Source: Sulfurimicrobium sp963779055
GTDB lineage: Bacteria; Pseudomonadota; Gammaproteobacteria; Burkholderiales; Sulfuricellaceae
Reading direction: 5' to 3'
Assembly (NCBI GenBank): GCA_963779055.1
Contig: CAVZWN010000005.1
Span: 248,001-312,000 of the forward strand
DNA length: 64,000 nt
In this document: in pieces, positions 16,489 to 24,693 of the stretch
How positions within the stretch are numbered: the first letter of the stretch is position 1
How the letters are laid out: the number at the start of each line of letters is the position of its first letter
Program-made: the position numbers and the translations under genes
Notes under the pieces: model-generated
Seen by the model: the letters and a program-made list of their open reading frames with translations, nothing else
The model's database searches: none
Told to the model about the DNA's origin: nothing

Positions 16489-17808
16489 ATGAACCAGCCG
16501 GCCAGTTTATCGCTTGACCAGGCCCCGCCGATTCTGGTGCCGTTGCGCTTCTTTCTGAGCGCCCCCCTGTTTGCCATTGCCGCCGCCCTGCTGCTGCTCT
16601 GGCAGGGGCCGGACATGCTGCTGAGCCGCTGGAACCCCGCACTGCTGGGTGCCACGCATATGCTGACACTGGGCTTCCTGGGCCTGACCATGATGGGCGC
16701 CATCATGCAGATGCTGCCGGTTGTGGCCGGCACGCCGGTGCGCCACCCCCGGTGGGCAGCGGGGATCATCCACACACTGGGTACGGCAGGCATCATCCTG
16801 TTGTGCGCCGGCCTGATTGCCAGCTCACAACTTCTGCTCAGGCTTTCCCTGCCCCTGCTGGGCATATCTCTGCCGGCATTCGCAGCTCTGATCATCTTCA
16901 CCCTGCGCCGGGCGCAGGCACAGAACATGACGGCCCGCGCCATGCGCCTTGCCGCACTGGTGCTTGCCATCACAGCCATCCTCGGCCTGCTGCTGCTGAG
17001 CAACCATGCCTATTCATGGTGGCTGCAGGCACGTGAAGCATTTACCAACCTCCACCTCAGCTGGGGGCTGCTGGGCTGGGTCGGCATCCTGGTCATTGGT
17101 GTGTCATTTCAGGTGGTTCCCATGTTCCAGCTCACACCCGCCTACCCCAGTTTCATGACGCGCTGGCTGGCCATTACTCTTTTCCTGCTTCTGCTGGCAT
17201 TACCGCTGAGCATGGATTTCCCCGTATTCAGACTGCTATTGGGCATTGCCCTCTCAGGCGGGCTGGCATGGTTTGCTATCACCACCCTGCGGCTTCAAAG
17301 TCAGAGAAAGCGCAAATTGCCGGATGTCACCATGAGCTTCTGGCGCGGCGGCATGGCGTGCCTGCTGCTCGCCATTGCACTCTGGCTGGCGGGGGGATTT
17401 TTACCGGCGGGAAAAAACGGAAAATATGAACTGTTGCTGGGACTGCTGATGATCATCGGCTTTGCCATGTCGCTGATCAACGGCATGCTCTACAAGATCG
17501 TGCCGTTTCTGGTGTGGTTCCACCTGCAAAGCCGGCGCAAACCGGGAGACCCCATCGCGCCCAATGTCAGGCAGATACTGCCCGAAACACGGACACGACG
17601 GCAGATGTGGCTGCACTTTGCCGCACTTGCCGCGCTTCTTGCTGCGGTGCTGCAGCCCTCCATATTCTTCTACCCGGCCGCCCTGCTGTTCGGCGCATCC
17701 GGCCTGTGGCTATGGCTGAACATCGTCTCCGCCTGGCGCACCTATCGCCATGTCAATGCGCTGATCGAACAGTCACGGCAGGCGCCTAGTGGTCCGCTTC
17801 GCAATTAA
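16489..17808 (+). CDS. Polytopic membrane protein of NO-response cluster (cytochrome oxidase subunit I-like)
   Basis: 439 residues with about 12 transmembrane helices. Conserved-looking His residues lie in GATHMLTLGFLGLTMMGAIMQMLPVVAG and NLHLSWGLLGWVGILVIGVSFQVVPMFQLTPAYP, a layout that recalls NnrS and the heme-copper oxidase subunit I superfamily. I do not recognise a characterised member. The last six residues (SGPLRN) and stop are read from the end of the palindromic element at 17786-17952, so the C-terminus may not be the ancestral one. Context suggests a role in NO metabolism. Confidence 0.65.
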   Translation: MNQPASLSLDQAPPILVPLRFFLSAPLFAIAAALLLLWQGPDMLLSRWNPALLGATHMLTLGFLGLTMMGAIMQMLPVVAGTPVRHPRWAAGIIHTLGTAGIILLCAGLIASSQLLLRLSLPLLGISLPAFAALIIFTLRRAQAQNMTARAMRLAALVLAITAILGLLLLSNHAYSWWLQAREAFTNLHLSWGLLGWVGILVIGVSFQVVPMFQLTPAYPSFMTRWLAITLFLLLLALPLSMDFPVFRLLLGIALSGGLAWFAITTLRLQSQRKRKLPDVTMSFWRGGMACLLLAIALWLAGGFLPAGKNGKYELLLGLLMIIGFAMSLINGMLYKIVPFLVWFHLQSRRKPGDPIAPNVRQILPETRTRRQMWLHFAALAALLAAVLQPSIFFYPAALLFGASGLWLWLNIVSAWRTYRHVNALIEQSRQAPSGPLRN

Positions 17809-17952
17809 CAAAACATGAAAGCTTGTCTTTGCGTCCCTGGCGTTGTTGCTCATCCTCGCGATAGCTACAGCTATCACTGCGGTTCGCGCCTAGCCAGGAA
17901 CACAAATCCGGCGCTTTCATTGAGTTCCGCCAATTACGAAGCAGGCCACTAG
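17786..17952. mobile_element. 167-bp palindromic MITE-like element between convergent genes
   Basis: The two halves are imperfect reverse complements. Both ends read CTAGTGG inward, followed on each side by a GCTTCG-AATT block, ATGAAAGC, a TTTG-GT-CCTGGC block and a centre around GATAGCTACAGCTATC. No coding capacity is seen. The left end supplies the stop codon of the 439-residue membrane protein and the right end (CCACTAG) supplies the TAG stop of the convergent DUF2249 gene. This looks like a non-autonomous palindromic element that now works as a two-way transcript end. Confidence 0.7.
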
Positions 17953-18203
17953 CGGCGCGTGAAATTAATCGAAATCAGCTCCGGCTCCCGCGCCACGTAC
18001 TGGATTTCGATTCCATCGCCGTAGCGCTGCCGCATTTGCTCCAGCAATGGCAGGGGGTCGTGGTCGTTCATGAAGCGCATGGTTTCGCCCGGGTTGAGCG
18101 TATCCAGGGCGCCGAAAATCGCGGCATGCCGAAAACGCTTGGCCACACAGCGCGCATCGAAAGGATAAATTGCTTCTGGCTGGAGGATGTTGAATTGCAC
18201 CAT
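17949..18203 (-). CDS. DUF2249 protein (second copy)
   Basis: 84 residues with the DUF2249 pattern: FGALDTLNPGETMRFMNDHDPLPLLEQMRQRYGDGIEIQYV. Here the central motif is NDHDPLPL, as in the hemerythrin-associated subfamily. Function unknown. A perfect DNR box stands about 70 bp upstream. The stop codon lies within the terminal repeat of the palindromic element. Confidence 0.82.
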   Translation of the reverse strand: MVQFNILQPEAIYPFDARCVAKRFRHAAIFGALDTLNPGETMRFMNDHDPLPLLEQMRQRYGDGIEIQYVAREPELISINFTRR

Positions 18204-18266
18204 GTTTCTGCTTCCTTGTTATTCACGATTAAATTAGTAGGTTATAACAGGGCGAGCGCGCACTCC

Positions 18267-18280
18267 TTGATCGAAATCAA
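18267..18280 (-). promoter_or_regulatory. Perfect FNR/DNR box upstream of DUF2249 gene
   Basis: TTGATCGAAATCAA is a perfect TTGAT-N4-ATCAA dyad centred about 70 bp before the DUF2249 start at 18203. It overlaps the stop codon of the upstream nnrS-like gene (18277-18279), so the small gene appears to have its own promoter. Confidence 0.8.
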
Positions 18281-19425
18281 GAGTGACGGGATTGAATCAC
18301 AACCCAGCCAGCAGCCAGCGCGAAGGGCAGCAAGCCAGCCAGAGCCAGCGAGCCGCCCCAGCGCACCCCGCCCAGCGCCAGCAGACCGGCAGACAGCAGC
18401 AGGAGCGCCCTTGCCCCGCCACCATAGGTCAGATTCCGGCGGCTCAGCGCATGCCACTCCGTCTGCCGTCCCGGCCTGAGCCAGAGCGGCAGCAATTGCC
18501 CGGCAGCCCCGCTTATCAGCGGAAACAGGAAAGCGAAGACCAGCACATGCCCGGCAGCGGCAGAGCCCACCCAGCCAGCGGCATGCAGCCCGCCCGCTAC
18601 CAGTGCTGCGCCATAGCCTGCTCCAGCCATGGCAAGCAAGGGAGAGGCGCCATGCCATGAAAAAATACGGTCATGAAAATGCAGCCGCCAGGCACGTCCC
18701 AGGCGAACCAGGGGCAGCAACCACAGCGCCAGCCCAAGCCAGGAAAGGACGGGCAGCCAGGCGGCACCGGAACCGATCAGCAACGCACCTCCCAGCGCCA
18801 GCGGAAGATCTCTTCGCAGCCGCTCTGCCACCAGGGGATCCGCCCGCCCTGCCGCCGTTGGGAGCAGAACCTGCAGGGTGCCGATGGCGGTCAGGCCAAC
18901 AAAGCCAAATAAATTCAGATGCAGATGCAGGCGCCTGAAAGCCAGATAATTCGCTGGCCACATATCCATTGCCGCCACTGCCAGCAGGCTTATCGCCAGA
19001 CACAACAGTGCTGCAAGATACCAGTACACGCCGGGATGAGGGCTGCCCAAAGCCGCTCTGGCGCGCATCCACTGCCAGCCTGCCAGGCGTGCAACCACAA
19101 GCAGCGCGAGCAAGGCGGCAAAGAGGCGCACGGATTGCGGCAGACCGAAGGCAAAAAAAGCCGCCGCCAGCACTCCCGCCTGCCAGGCCAGAGCAGGCAG
19201 CAATTCCACCTGACGCTGCGCCTTGCCGGTGCGCGTCAGCACCGGAACAAAATGAATCATCGCAGCCATGATCAAGGGCATCACGCCCAGTGCGAAAACC
19301 AGGTGAATGTGGGTGGCACGATGCATCTCTGCCAGCAACGGCAACATCAGCGCACCGGCCATTGACAGGATAGCGACCATGACCAGAAAGATCAGAAACA
19401 CGAAATTGCCCTCCATAAAAGCCAT
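18277..19425 (-). CDS. NnrS-like polytopic membrane protein
   Basis: 382 residues from ATG 19425 (MAFMEGNFVFLIFLVMVAI). The frame continues upstream to 19479, but that longer start would leave only 2 bp to the FNR-type box at 19482, so the shorter start is preferred. About 11-12 transmembrane helices; conserved His in EMHRATHIHLVFALGVMPLIMAAMIHFVPVLTRTG, RRLHLHLNLFGFVGL and AGHVLVFAFLFPLISGAAGQLLPLW suggest heme or copper binding as in NnrS. Divergent from norC. The exact family is uncertain. Confidence 0.68.
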   Translation of the reverse strand: MAFMEGNFVFLIFLVMVAILSMAGALMLPLLAEMHRATHIHLVFALGVMPLIMAAMIHFVPVLTRTGKAQRQVELLPALAWQAGVLAAAFFAFGLPQSVRLFAALLALLVVARLAGWQWMRARAALGSPHPGVYWYLAALLCLAISLLAVAAMDMWPANYLAFRRLHLHLNLFGFVGLTAIGTLQVLLPTAAGRADPLVAERLRRDLPLALGGALLIGSGAAWLPVLSWLGLALWLLPLVRLGRAWRLHFHDRIFSWHGASPLLAMAGAGYGAALVAGGLHAAGWVGSAAAGHVLVFAFLFPLISGAAGQLLPLWLRPGRQTEWHALSRRNLTYGGGARALLLLSAGLLALGGVRWGGSLALAGLLPFALAAGWVVIQSRHS

Positions 19426-19481
19426 GCCATCATAACGCGACGTCAGAAAATACTGGCAAAAGTTCCCAAAAACAATCAAGC

Positions 19482-19495
19482 TTGATCCACGTCAA
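19482..19495. promoter_or_regulatory. FNR/DNR-type box in the divergent nnrS-like / norC region
   Basis: TTGATCCACGTCAA matches TTGAT-N4-ATCAA at 9 of 10 positions. It is centred about 63 bp before the nnrS-like start (19425, minus strand) and about 151 bp before norC (19640, plus strand). The first distance fits direct activation; control of norC from the same site would need a long leader. Confidence 0.7.
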
Positions 19496-19639
19496 GGATT
19501 CAGCCGTCATGCTCGGTTAGTCTTTGCGTGCCGCGTTCCAGGCGATTCGTTGCGCGGCTGCCCAATGGAAAAACCAGCGGGAAACAGCAGCACGTAAACA
19601 GCCTGGAATCCAATAATCACAAGCTAATCAGGAGGTAAT

Positions 19640-20065
19640 ATGAGCGAAACATTTACCAAGGCGATGGCGCGAAACATCTTCTACGGGGGAGCTGTATTTT
19701 TCTTCCTGTTGTTTCTCGGCCTGACCTTTGACACCATGCAGCAACTACCCAGCCGTGACCATCGGGAAAACATTACCGATTCGGTCGTACGCGGCAAGCA
19801 CTTATGGGAAACAAACAACTGCATCGGTTGCCATACTCTGCTGGGAGAAGGCGCTTATTTCGCTCCTGAACTGGGCAACGTCTATGCCCGCCGCGGCGGC
19901 CCATTCATCAAGGCATGGATCGCGGCTCAGCCTACCGGCGCTCCTGGCCGTCGCCAGATGCCGAATTTCAACCTGACCGATCAGCAACTGGATGATCTGG
20001 TGGCTTTCTTCAAGTGGACCGGAGAAATCAACACCGCCAAATGGCCGCCGAACATCGAAGGCTAA
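19640..20065 (+). CDS. norC: Nitric oxide reductase cytochrome c subunit
   Basis: 141 residues. One N-terminal transmembrane anchor (about 13-31) holds a periplasmic monoheme cytochrome c: heme site CIGCH at 61-65, axial Met about 107 (RRQMPNF). It passes electrons to NorB for 2 NO to N2O. A strong AGGAGG site precedes the ATG, and norB follows after 43 bp. Length and layout are normal for NorC. Confidence 0.97.
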   Translation: MSETFTKAMARNIFYGGAVFFFLLFLGLTFDTMQQLPSRDHRENITDSVVRGKHLWETNNCIGCHTLLGEGAYFAPELGNVYARRGGPFIKAWIAAQPTGAPGRRQMPNFNLTDQQLDDLVAFFKWTGEINTAKWPPNIEG

Positions 20066-20108
20066 ACCGGCGCATGTCCAGATTTTATTAAAGGTTTAGG
20101 AGAAAAGC

Positions 20109-21488
20109 ATGCAATATCAATCGCAGGCGGTGGCAAAACCGTACTTCATAGCGGCGATCGGGCTATTTGTCGGCCAGATCATTTTTGGCCTGATCATGGG
20201 CTACCAGTATGTCGTCGGGGACTTCCTGTTCCCGGAGATCCCCTTTAACGTGGCCCGCATGGTCCACACCAACCTGCTCATCGTGTGGCTGCTGTTCGGC
20301 TTTATGGGCGCAGCGTATTACATGATTCCGGAAGAAACCGAAACCGAGCTGTTCAGTCCCAAGCTGGCCTTGCTCATGTTCTGGATTTTCCTGGTGGCAG
20401 GCGCGCTTACCGTCGTCGGTTACCTCATGGTGCCTTACGCCACGCTGGCCGCAATGACGGGTAACGACATTCTGCCAACCATGGGACGGGAGTTCCTTGA
20501 ACAACCGCTGATCACCAAGGTCGGCATCGTGATCGTGGCCCTGGCCTTCCTGTTCAACATCAGCATGACCGTGCTTAAAGGCCGCAAGACCTCGATTGCG
20601 CTGGTGATGCTGCTGGGTCTGTGGGGCTTGGCAGTGTTCTTCCTGTTCTCCTTCTACAATCCATCCAACCTGGTGCTGGACAAGTACTTCTGGTGGTGGA
20701 CTGTGCACCTCTGGGTGGAAGGCGTGTGGGAACTGATCCTGGGTGCCATGCTGGCCTTCGTGCTGATCAAGGTGACGGGCGTTGACCGCGAAGTGATCGA
20801 AAAATGGCTCTACATCATCATCGCCATGACCCTGATCACCGGCATCCTCGGTACCGGTCACCACTACTTCTGGATCGGTGCGCCTGAATACTGGCAGTGG
20901 TTCGGTTCTGTGTTCTCTGCTCTGGAACCCATCCCGTTCTTCATGATGACCGTGTTTGCATTCAACATGGTGAACCGTCGCCGCCGCGAGCACCCCAACA
21001 AGGCCGCCACGCTGTGGGCCTTGGGAACTGGCGTAATGGCCTTCCTCGGCGCCGGCGTGTGGGGCTTCCTGCACACCCTGGCACCGGTGAACTTCTTCAC
21101 CCACGGCACGCAGATCACCGCAGCCCACGGTCACATGGCCTTCTACGGCGCCTACGTGATGGTGAACCTGGCCATGATCTCCTACGCCATGCCAATGCTG
21201 CGCGGTCGCACCGCCAACTCCGGCCCGGCGCAGACCTTGGAAATGTGGTCGTTCTGGCTGATGACGGTGTCCATCGTGTTCATCACCCTGTTCCTGACCG
21301 CTGCCGGCATCCTGCAAGTCTGGCTGCAGCGTATGGGCGACACGCCACTGGGCTTCATGGCGGCACAGGATCAGATCATGCTGTTCTACTGGCTGCGTGA
21401 GATCACCGGCTTCGTGTTCCTGCTGGGCCTGGTGATGTACATCTGGAGCTTCTTCTGCAAGAAAGGTGTAGCACAGACTGCAGCTTAA
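20109..21488 (+). CDS. norB: Nitric oxide reductase catalytic subunit (cytochrome b)
   Basis: 459 residues with 12 transmembrane helices. Heme and FeB ligands are visible: ARMVHTNLL (heme b His), HLWVEGVWE (FeB His plus the NOR-specific Glu), GTGHHYFWIGAPEYWQ (two FeB His) and AAHGHMAFYGAYVM. It lacks the N-terminal quinol-oxidase extension of qNor, matching its pairing with NorC (cNOR). It reduces NO to N2O at the heme b3/FeB centre. A terminator follows immediately. Confidence 0.97.
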   Translation: MQYQSQAVAKPYFIAAIGLFVGQIIFGLIMGYQYVVGDFLFPEIPFNVARMVHTNLLIVWLLFGFMGAAYYMIPEETETELFSPKLALLMFWIFLVAGALTVVGYLMVPYATLAAMTGNDILPTMGREFLEQPLITKVGIVIVALAFLFNISMTVLKGRKTSIALVMLLGLWGLAVFFLFSFYNPSNLVLDKYFWWWTVHLWVEGVWELILGAMLAFVLIKVTGVDREVIEKWLYIIIAMTLITGILGTGHHYFWIGAPEYWQWFGSVFSALEPIPFFMMTVFAFNMVNRRRREHPNKAATLWALGTGVMAFLGAGVWGFLHTLAPVNFFTHGTQITAAHGHMAFYGAYVMVNLAMISYAMPMLRGRTANSGPAQTLEMWSFWLMTVSIVFITLFLTAAGILQVWLQRMGDTPLGFMAAQDQIMLFYWLREITGFVFLLGLVMYIWSFFCKKGVAQTAA

Positions 21489-21501
21489 TCGTTTCGTTGG
21501 G

Positions 21502-21528
21502 GAGGGGCCTGCGGGCCCCTCTTTTTTT
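21502..21528 (+). terminator. Rho-independent terminator after norB
   Basis: An 8-bp stem GAGGGGCC / GGCCCCTC with loop TGCG is followed by a run of seven T. It lies 14 bp after the norB stop and separates norCB from norEFQ, which may lower expression of the accessory genes or require a separate promoter for them. Confidence 0.85.
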
Positions 21529-21548
21529 ACCCGGAATACCATACTATT

Positions 21549-22136
21549 TTGATAGACAATACAAAAACTTCGCCTGAGATCCATGCCACGCCACCCGGTG
21601 ACCTGGCGATCTGGTTTTTCATCTTTGCCGAGCTATTGGCTTTCGGCGTCTTCTTCGTCGCCTACGCCTTTGCGCGGGCACACAATGTGGAGCTGTTCAA
21701 CGAATCGCAACAGCACCTCAACCGCACCTCTGGCGCCATCAACACCCTGGTGCTGATCACCAGCAGCTATTTCATAGTACGCGCCGTCGCGGCCATCAAG
21801 CAGGGGCTTTCAAATCTCTGCGCGCGCTGGATCGCTGCCGCCATCGGACTGGGATTCGTGTTCCTGGCCATCAAGGTCGCCGAGTTTCACGCCACATTTG
21901 CTGCCGGGATCTCGCTCAGTACCAATACTTTTTACATGTTTTACCTGTCGCTGACGCTGTTCCATTTCATGCACGTCATTCTCGGCATGGTGATTCTGGC
22001 TGCCATCATGGTAAAAGCCCTGCGCGGCGGCTACTCTGCAGCAAACCACACCGGCGTTGAGACCGGGGCCTCTTACTGGCATATGGTGGATTTGCTGTGG
22101 ATCATCCTGTTCCCGCTGGTTTATGTGATTCACTGA
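21549..22136 (+). CDS. norE: NorE-type cytochrome c oxidase subunit III family protein
   Basis: 195 residues with a TTG start at 21549 (MIDNTKTSPEIHATPPGDLAIW); no ATG or GTG exists before the conserved core. Five transmembrane helices; GDLAIWFFIFAELLAFGVFFVAYAF and FMHVILGMVILAAIM are subunit III/NorE features. NorE is an accessory protein needed for full NO reductase activity, not a catalytic subunit. No good ribosome-binding site is visible before the TTG, and the terminator ends only 20 bp upstream. Confidence 0.88.
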   Translation: MIDNTKTSPEIHATPPGDLAIWFFIFAELLAFGVFFVAYAFARAHNVELFNESQQHLNRTSGAINTLVLITSSYFIVRAVAAIKQGLSNLCARWIAAAIGLGFVFLAIKVAEFHATFAAGISLSTNTFYMFYLSLTLFHFMHVILGMVILAAIMVKALRGGYSAANHTGVETGASYWHMVDLLWIILFPLVYVIH

Positions 22137-22146
22137 AAGAAATTTT

Positions 22147-22428
22147 ATGAATACTCCGCGCAAAAACCATTTCATCCGCCCCTGCACCCTGACCTGGCTG
22201 GTGCTGATTGCCCTTACCGGCACCACCTATGTCATTGGCGAAACAGGCTGGGGCGGCATCGCCGTCATGCTGACCGTTCTCGGCACCGCCGTAATCAAGG
22301 TGGAAATGGTCGCCAGCTACTTCATGGGGCTGCGTCACACCCGCTGGCTATGGCGCGGCATTGTACTGGGCTGGCTGATACTGGTATCTTCACTGATAAC
22401 CATCGCTTACTTGATGACGGTCAAGTAA
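22147..22428 (+). CDS. norF: NorF-type small membrane protein
   Basis: 93 residues with three transmembrane helices. TWLVLIALTGTTYVIGE, KVEMVASYFMGLRHTRWLWR and a final hydrophobic helix fit the cytochrome c oxidase subunit IV/NorF family. It starts 10 bp after norE. NorEF support NO reductase maturation or activity in related denitrifiers. Confidence 0.83.
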   Translation: MNTPRKNHFIRPCTLTWLVLIALTGTTYVIGETGWGGIAVMLTVLGTAVIKVEMVASYFMGLRHTRWLWRGIVLGWLILVSSLITIAYLMTVK

Positions 22429-22468
22429 ACACCAGGCTTTTTGAGCTAGCCTAAACAGCAACCAACCT

Positions 22469-22540
22469 CGGAAGTACACGGAAAACGCGGGGAAAACCCT
22501 TGAATCCCCGTGGGTCCGTGCTCCCCGTGGTTATTTTTTT
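22469..22540. repeat. CCACGG-type imperfect palindrome between norF and norQ
   Basis: An imperfect inverted repeat (left arm from 22469, right arm 22505-22530, ending CTCCCCGTGG) followed by TTATTTTTTT. The arms resemble the perfect CCACGGAG palindrome at 42662-42746, so both appear to belong to one repeat family. The hairpin plus T run could also act as a terminator ahead of norQ. Confidence 0.6.
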
Positions 22541-22549
22541 CGAGAGAAC

Positions 22550-23332
22550 ATGAGCGACTTACCTTTTTACAAGCCTCACGGCAACGAAATCGAGCTGTTC
22601 GAGCACGCCTACCATAATCATCTGCCCCTATTGATCAAGGGCCCCACCGGCTGCGGCAAGACACGCTACGTGGCGCACATGGCTGCGCGTCTCGGACTGC
22701 CGCTCTACACCGTGGCCTGCCACGACGACCTCACCGCAGCCGACCTGGTTGGCCGTCACCTGATCGGGGACGGCGTCACCTACTGGAATGACGGCCCGCT
22801 GACCCGCGCCGTGCGCGAAGGCGGCATCTGCTACCTGGACGAGGTGGTGGAAGCACGCAAGGACACCACTGTTGTGCTGCATCCACTTTCCGATGACCGG
22901 CGCATCCTGCCGATTGAACGCACCGGCGAGATTCTCGAAGCGCCGCCCGGCTTCATGCTGGTGGTGTCCTACAACCCCGGTTACCAGAACTTTCTCAAGG
23001 GCATGAAACCCAGCACCCGCCAGCGTTTCGTCAGCCTGCGCTTCGACTTCCCGGGCGCCGAACTGGAACAGCAGATCGTCATTGGTGAAACTGGCGCCGA
23101 TGCGATGCTGTCAAAGAAGTTAGTCAACCTCGCCAACAGCCTGCGCGCGCTCAAGGAGCACGACCTGGAAGAGGCCGCCAGCACGCGGCTTCTGGTCTAT
23201 ACCGCCACCCTGATCGGCAGCGGTTTCGATCCGGTGGAGGCCTGCCGGGCAGCGCTGGTAGAACCCCTCACCGATGACGAGGAAACAGCCCAGGCGCTGA
23301 TGGAGATCGTCTATGCCACATTCGGAAAATGA
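22550..23332 (+). CDS. norQ: NorQ/CbbQ-type MoxR AAA+ ATPase
   Basis: 260 residues. Walker A GPTGCGKT at 31-38, Walker B CYLDEV, sensor SYNPGYQN, and the CbbQ/NirQ C-terminal domain. NorQ works with the VWA protein NorD to insert non-heme iron (FeB) into NorB. GAGAGAAC precedes the ATG. Its partner norD lies 4 kb downstream instead of directly adjacent. Confidence 0.95.
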   Translation: MSDLPFYKPHGNEIELFEHAYHNHLPLLIKGPTGCGKTRYVAHMAARLGLPLYTVACHDDLTAADLVGRHLIGDGVTYWNDGPLTRAVREGGICYLDEVVEARKDTTVVLHPLSDDRRILPIERTGEILEAPPGFMLVVSYNPGYQNFLKGMKPSTRQRFVSLRFDFPGAELEQQIVIGETGADAMLSKKLVNLANSLRALKEHDLEEAASTRLLVYTATLIGSGFDPVEACRAALVEPLTDDEETAQALMEIVYATFGK

Positions 23333-23711
23333 AGGAAACGCCCCCGGCCAGTCACTCGCAGTTGCCGCGGAAGCGCTTTATATCGCCAATCTGCTGGTGG
23401 CGCCCGGCCTGAGCTTCGCCTTTCTTCTCTGGCTATATTTCAAACACCGCGCAACTGCGCCCCTGCTCGCCCTCTGCCACCTGAAACAAACCATTTCCGC
23501 CAGCATCTGGGCCGGGGTATTGCTGGTCATCGCCAACCTCGCCATTTTCCTGCTCGGCGGCTACACCTCGGCCAACACCTGGACCGTGGCCATCATCTAT
23601 TTCACCACCTGTCATTCCACCCTGGTACTGCTGGGCATTCTCGGCCTGGCCAAGGCAATGGCCGGCCAGAACTACGTTTACCCGCTGGTCGGCAAACGCT
23701 GTGACGAGTAA
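23313..23711 (+). CDS. Small membrane protein of nor cluster, unknown function
   Basis: 132 residues with three to four hydrophobic helices. The end YFTTCHSTLVLLGILGLAKAMAGQNYVYPLVG recalls DUF4870/Tic20-like proteins, but the match is loose. It overlaps norQ by 20 bp and the next ferredoxin-type gene by 11 bp, so the three are translationally linked. Function unknown; context points to NO reductase assembly or electron supply. Confidence 0.65.
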   Translation: MPHSENEGNAPGQSLAVAAEALYIANLLVAPGLSFAFLLWLYFKHRATAPLLALCHLKQTISASIWAGVLLVIANLAIFLLGGYTSANTWTVAIIYFTTCHSTLVLLGILGLAKAMAGQNYVYPLVGKRCDE

Positions 23712-24693
23712 GACCCAGCGCAACCGCCTGCTGACACAGGCGGGATTCTTCATGCTATTCCTGCTGGCACCGGTATTCGACCTGTTCCGCCTTGATCTGA
23801 ACCTCAAGCATTTCTTCTTTCTTGGCATGCACTGGACGCTGGGCCTGGATGATTTTGTCAGCGGAAAAATCGATTCCACCCAGGCCGCCATCAATATCGC
23901 CCTGCGCGGCGGCCTGCCGATTTTCGGCACCATCGGGCTGGGCGTATGGGTTTCCTGGAAATATGGCCGCCTCTACTGCGGCTGGCTGTGCCCGCATTTC
24001 TCGGTGGTGGAGACCATCAACCAGTTGATGCGCCGCACCACGGGCAAGCAAAGCCTGTGGGATCATCACCCCCTGCCGGAAAAAAATGCCGACGGCTCCC
24101 TGACCAAAGCCAATCCGCTTTACTGGTTCGTGCTGCTGCCGCTGGTTATCGCCTTCGCCTTCCTGTGGGCCATCGCGCTGCTGACCTACCTCCTTCCCCC
24201 GGCGGAGATTTACGGCAACCTCTGGCACGGCACGCTGACCCGCAACCAGACTATTTTCCTCACTGCGGGCACCCTCGCCTTCTTCGTCGAATTCATGTTC
24301 GCGCGCCACCTGTTCTGCCGCTATGCCTGCGCTGTCGGCCTGTTCCAGAGCCTCGCCTGGATGGGCAACCGCAAAGCCATGGTGATCGGCTTCGACCGTC
24401 GCCGCGCGGCCACCTGCATCGACTGCAATGCCGCCTGCGACAACATCTGCCCGATGCGCATCCGGCCGCGCAGCATCAAGCGCCTCATGCTCACCTGCAC
24501 CCAGTGCGGACAGTGCGCCAATGCCTGCAGCCAGGTTCAGGCCAGCAATCCTCAGGGCGCGCTGCTCAAATGGGTGGCACATGAATGCGCACTGGACAAG
24601 TCGGCACGGGATTTCGGCCATCACATCGACATCCCGGAACATTGCTACAAAAATGACAACCCGCTCTCACCAAGCGCACAAAACAGACAATAG
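23701..24693 (+). CDS. Membrane-bound 4Fe-4S protein (NapH/NosR C-terminal/CcoG-like)
   Basis: 330 residues with a GTG start at 23701. About four to five transmembrane helices carry the paired motif CGWLCPH and CRYACAVG typical of NapH/NosR/CcoG membrane ferredoxins. Two cysteine-rich clusters follow: CIDCNAACDNICP and CTQCGQCANACS, each able to bind [4Fe-4S]. It could move electrons between the quinone pool and a periplasmic or assembly partner. It is too short for NosR (no FMN domain) and lies among nor genes, which is unusual. Confidence 0.75.
   Translation: MTSKTQRNRLLTQAGFFMLFLLAPVFDLFRLDLNLKHFFFLGMHWTLGLDDFVSGKIDSTQAAINIALRGGLPIFGTIGLGVWVSWKYGRLYCGWLCPHFSVVETINQLMRRTTGKQSLWDHHPLPEKNADGSLTKANPLYWFVLLPLVIAFAFLWAIALLTYLLPPAEIYGNLWHGTLTRNQTIFLTAGTLAFFVEFMFARHLFCRYACAVGLFQSLAWMGNRKAMVIGFDRRRAATCIDCNAACDNICPMRIRPRSIKRLMLTCTQCGQCANACSQVQASNPQGALLKWVAHECALDKSARDFGHHIDIPEHCYKNDNPLSPSAQNRQ

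Noticed and set aside
21549..21562. TTGATAGACAATAC at the norE start as a DNR box
   Set aside because: Only the left half fits, and the site overlaps the proposed TTG start codon itself.
20163..21584. A 473-codon open frame on the minus strand opposite norB
   Set aside because: Composition is His/Gln/Glu-rich as expected from the antisense of a membrane protein gene; norB is unmistakable.
23701..24693. Calling the nor-cluster ferredoxin protein NosR
   Set aside because: It lacks the periplasmic FMN-binding domain and is less than half the length of NosR; it resembles only the C-terminal part.
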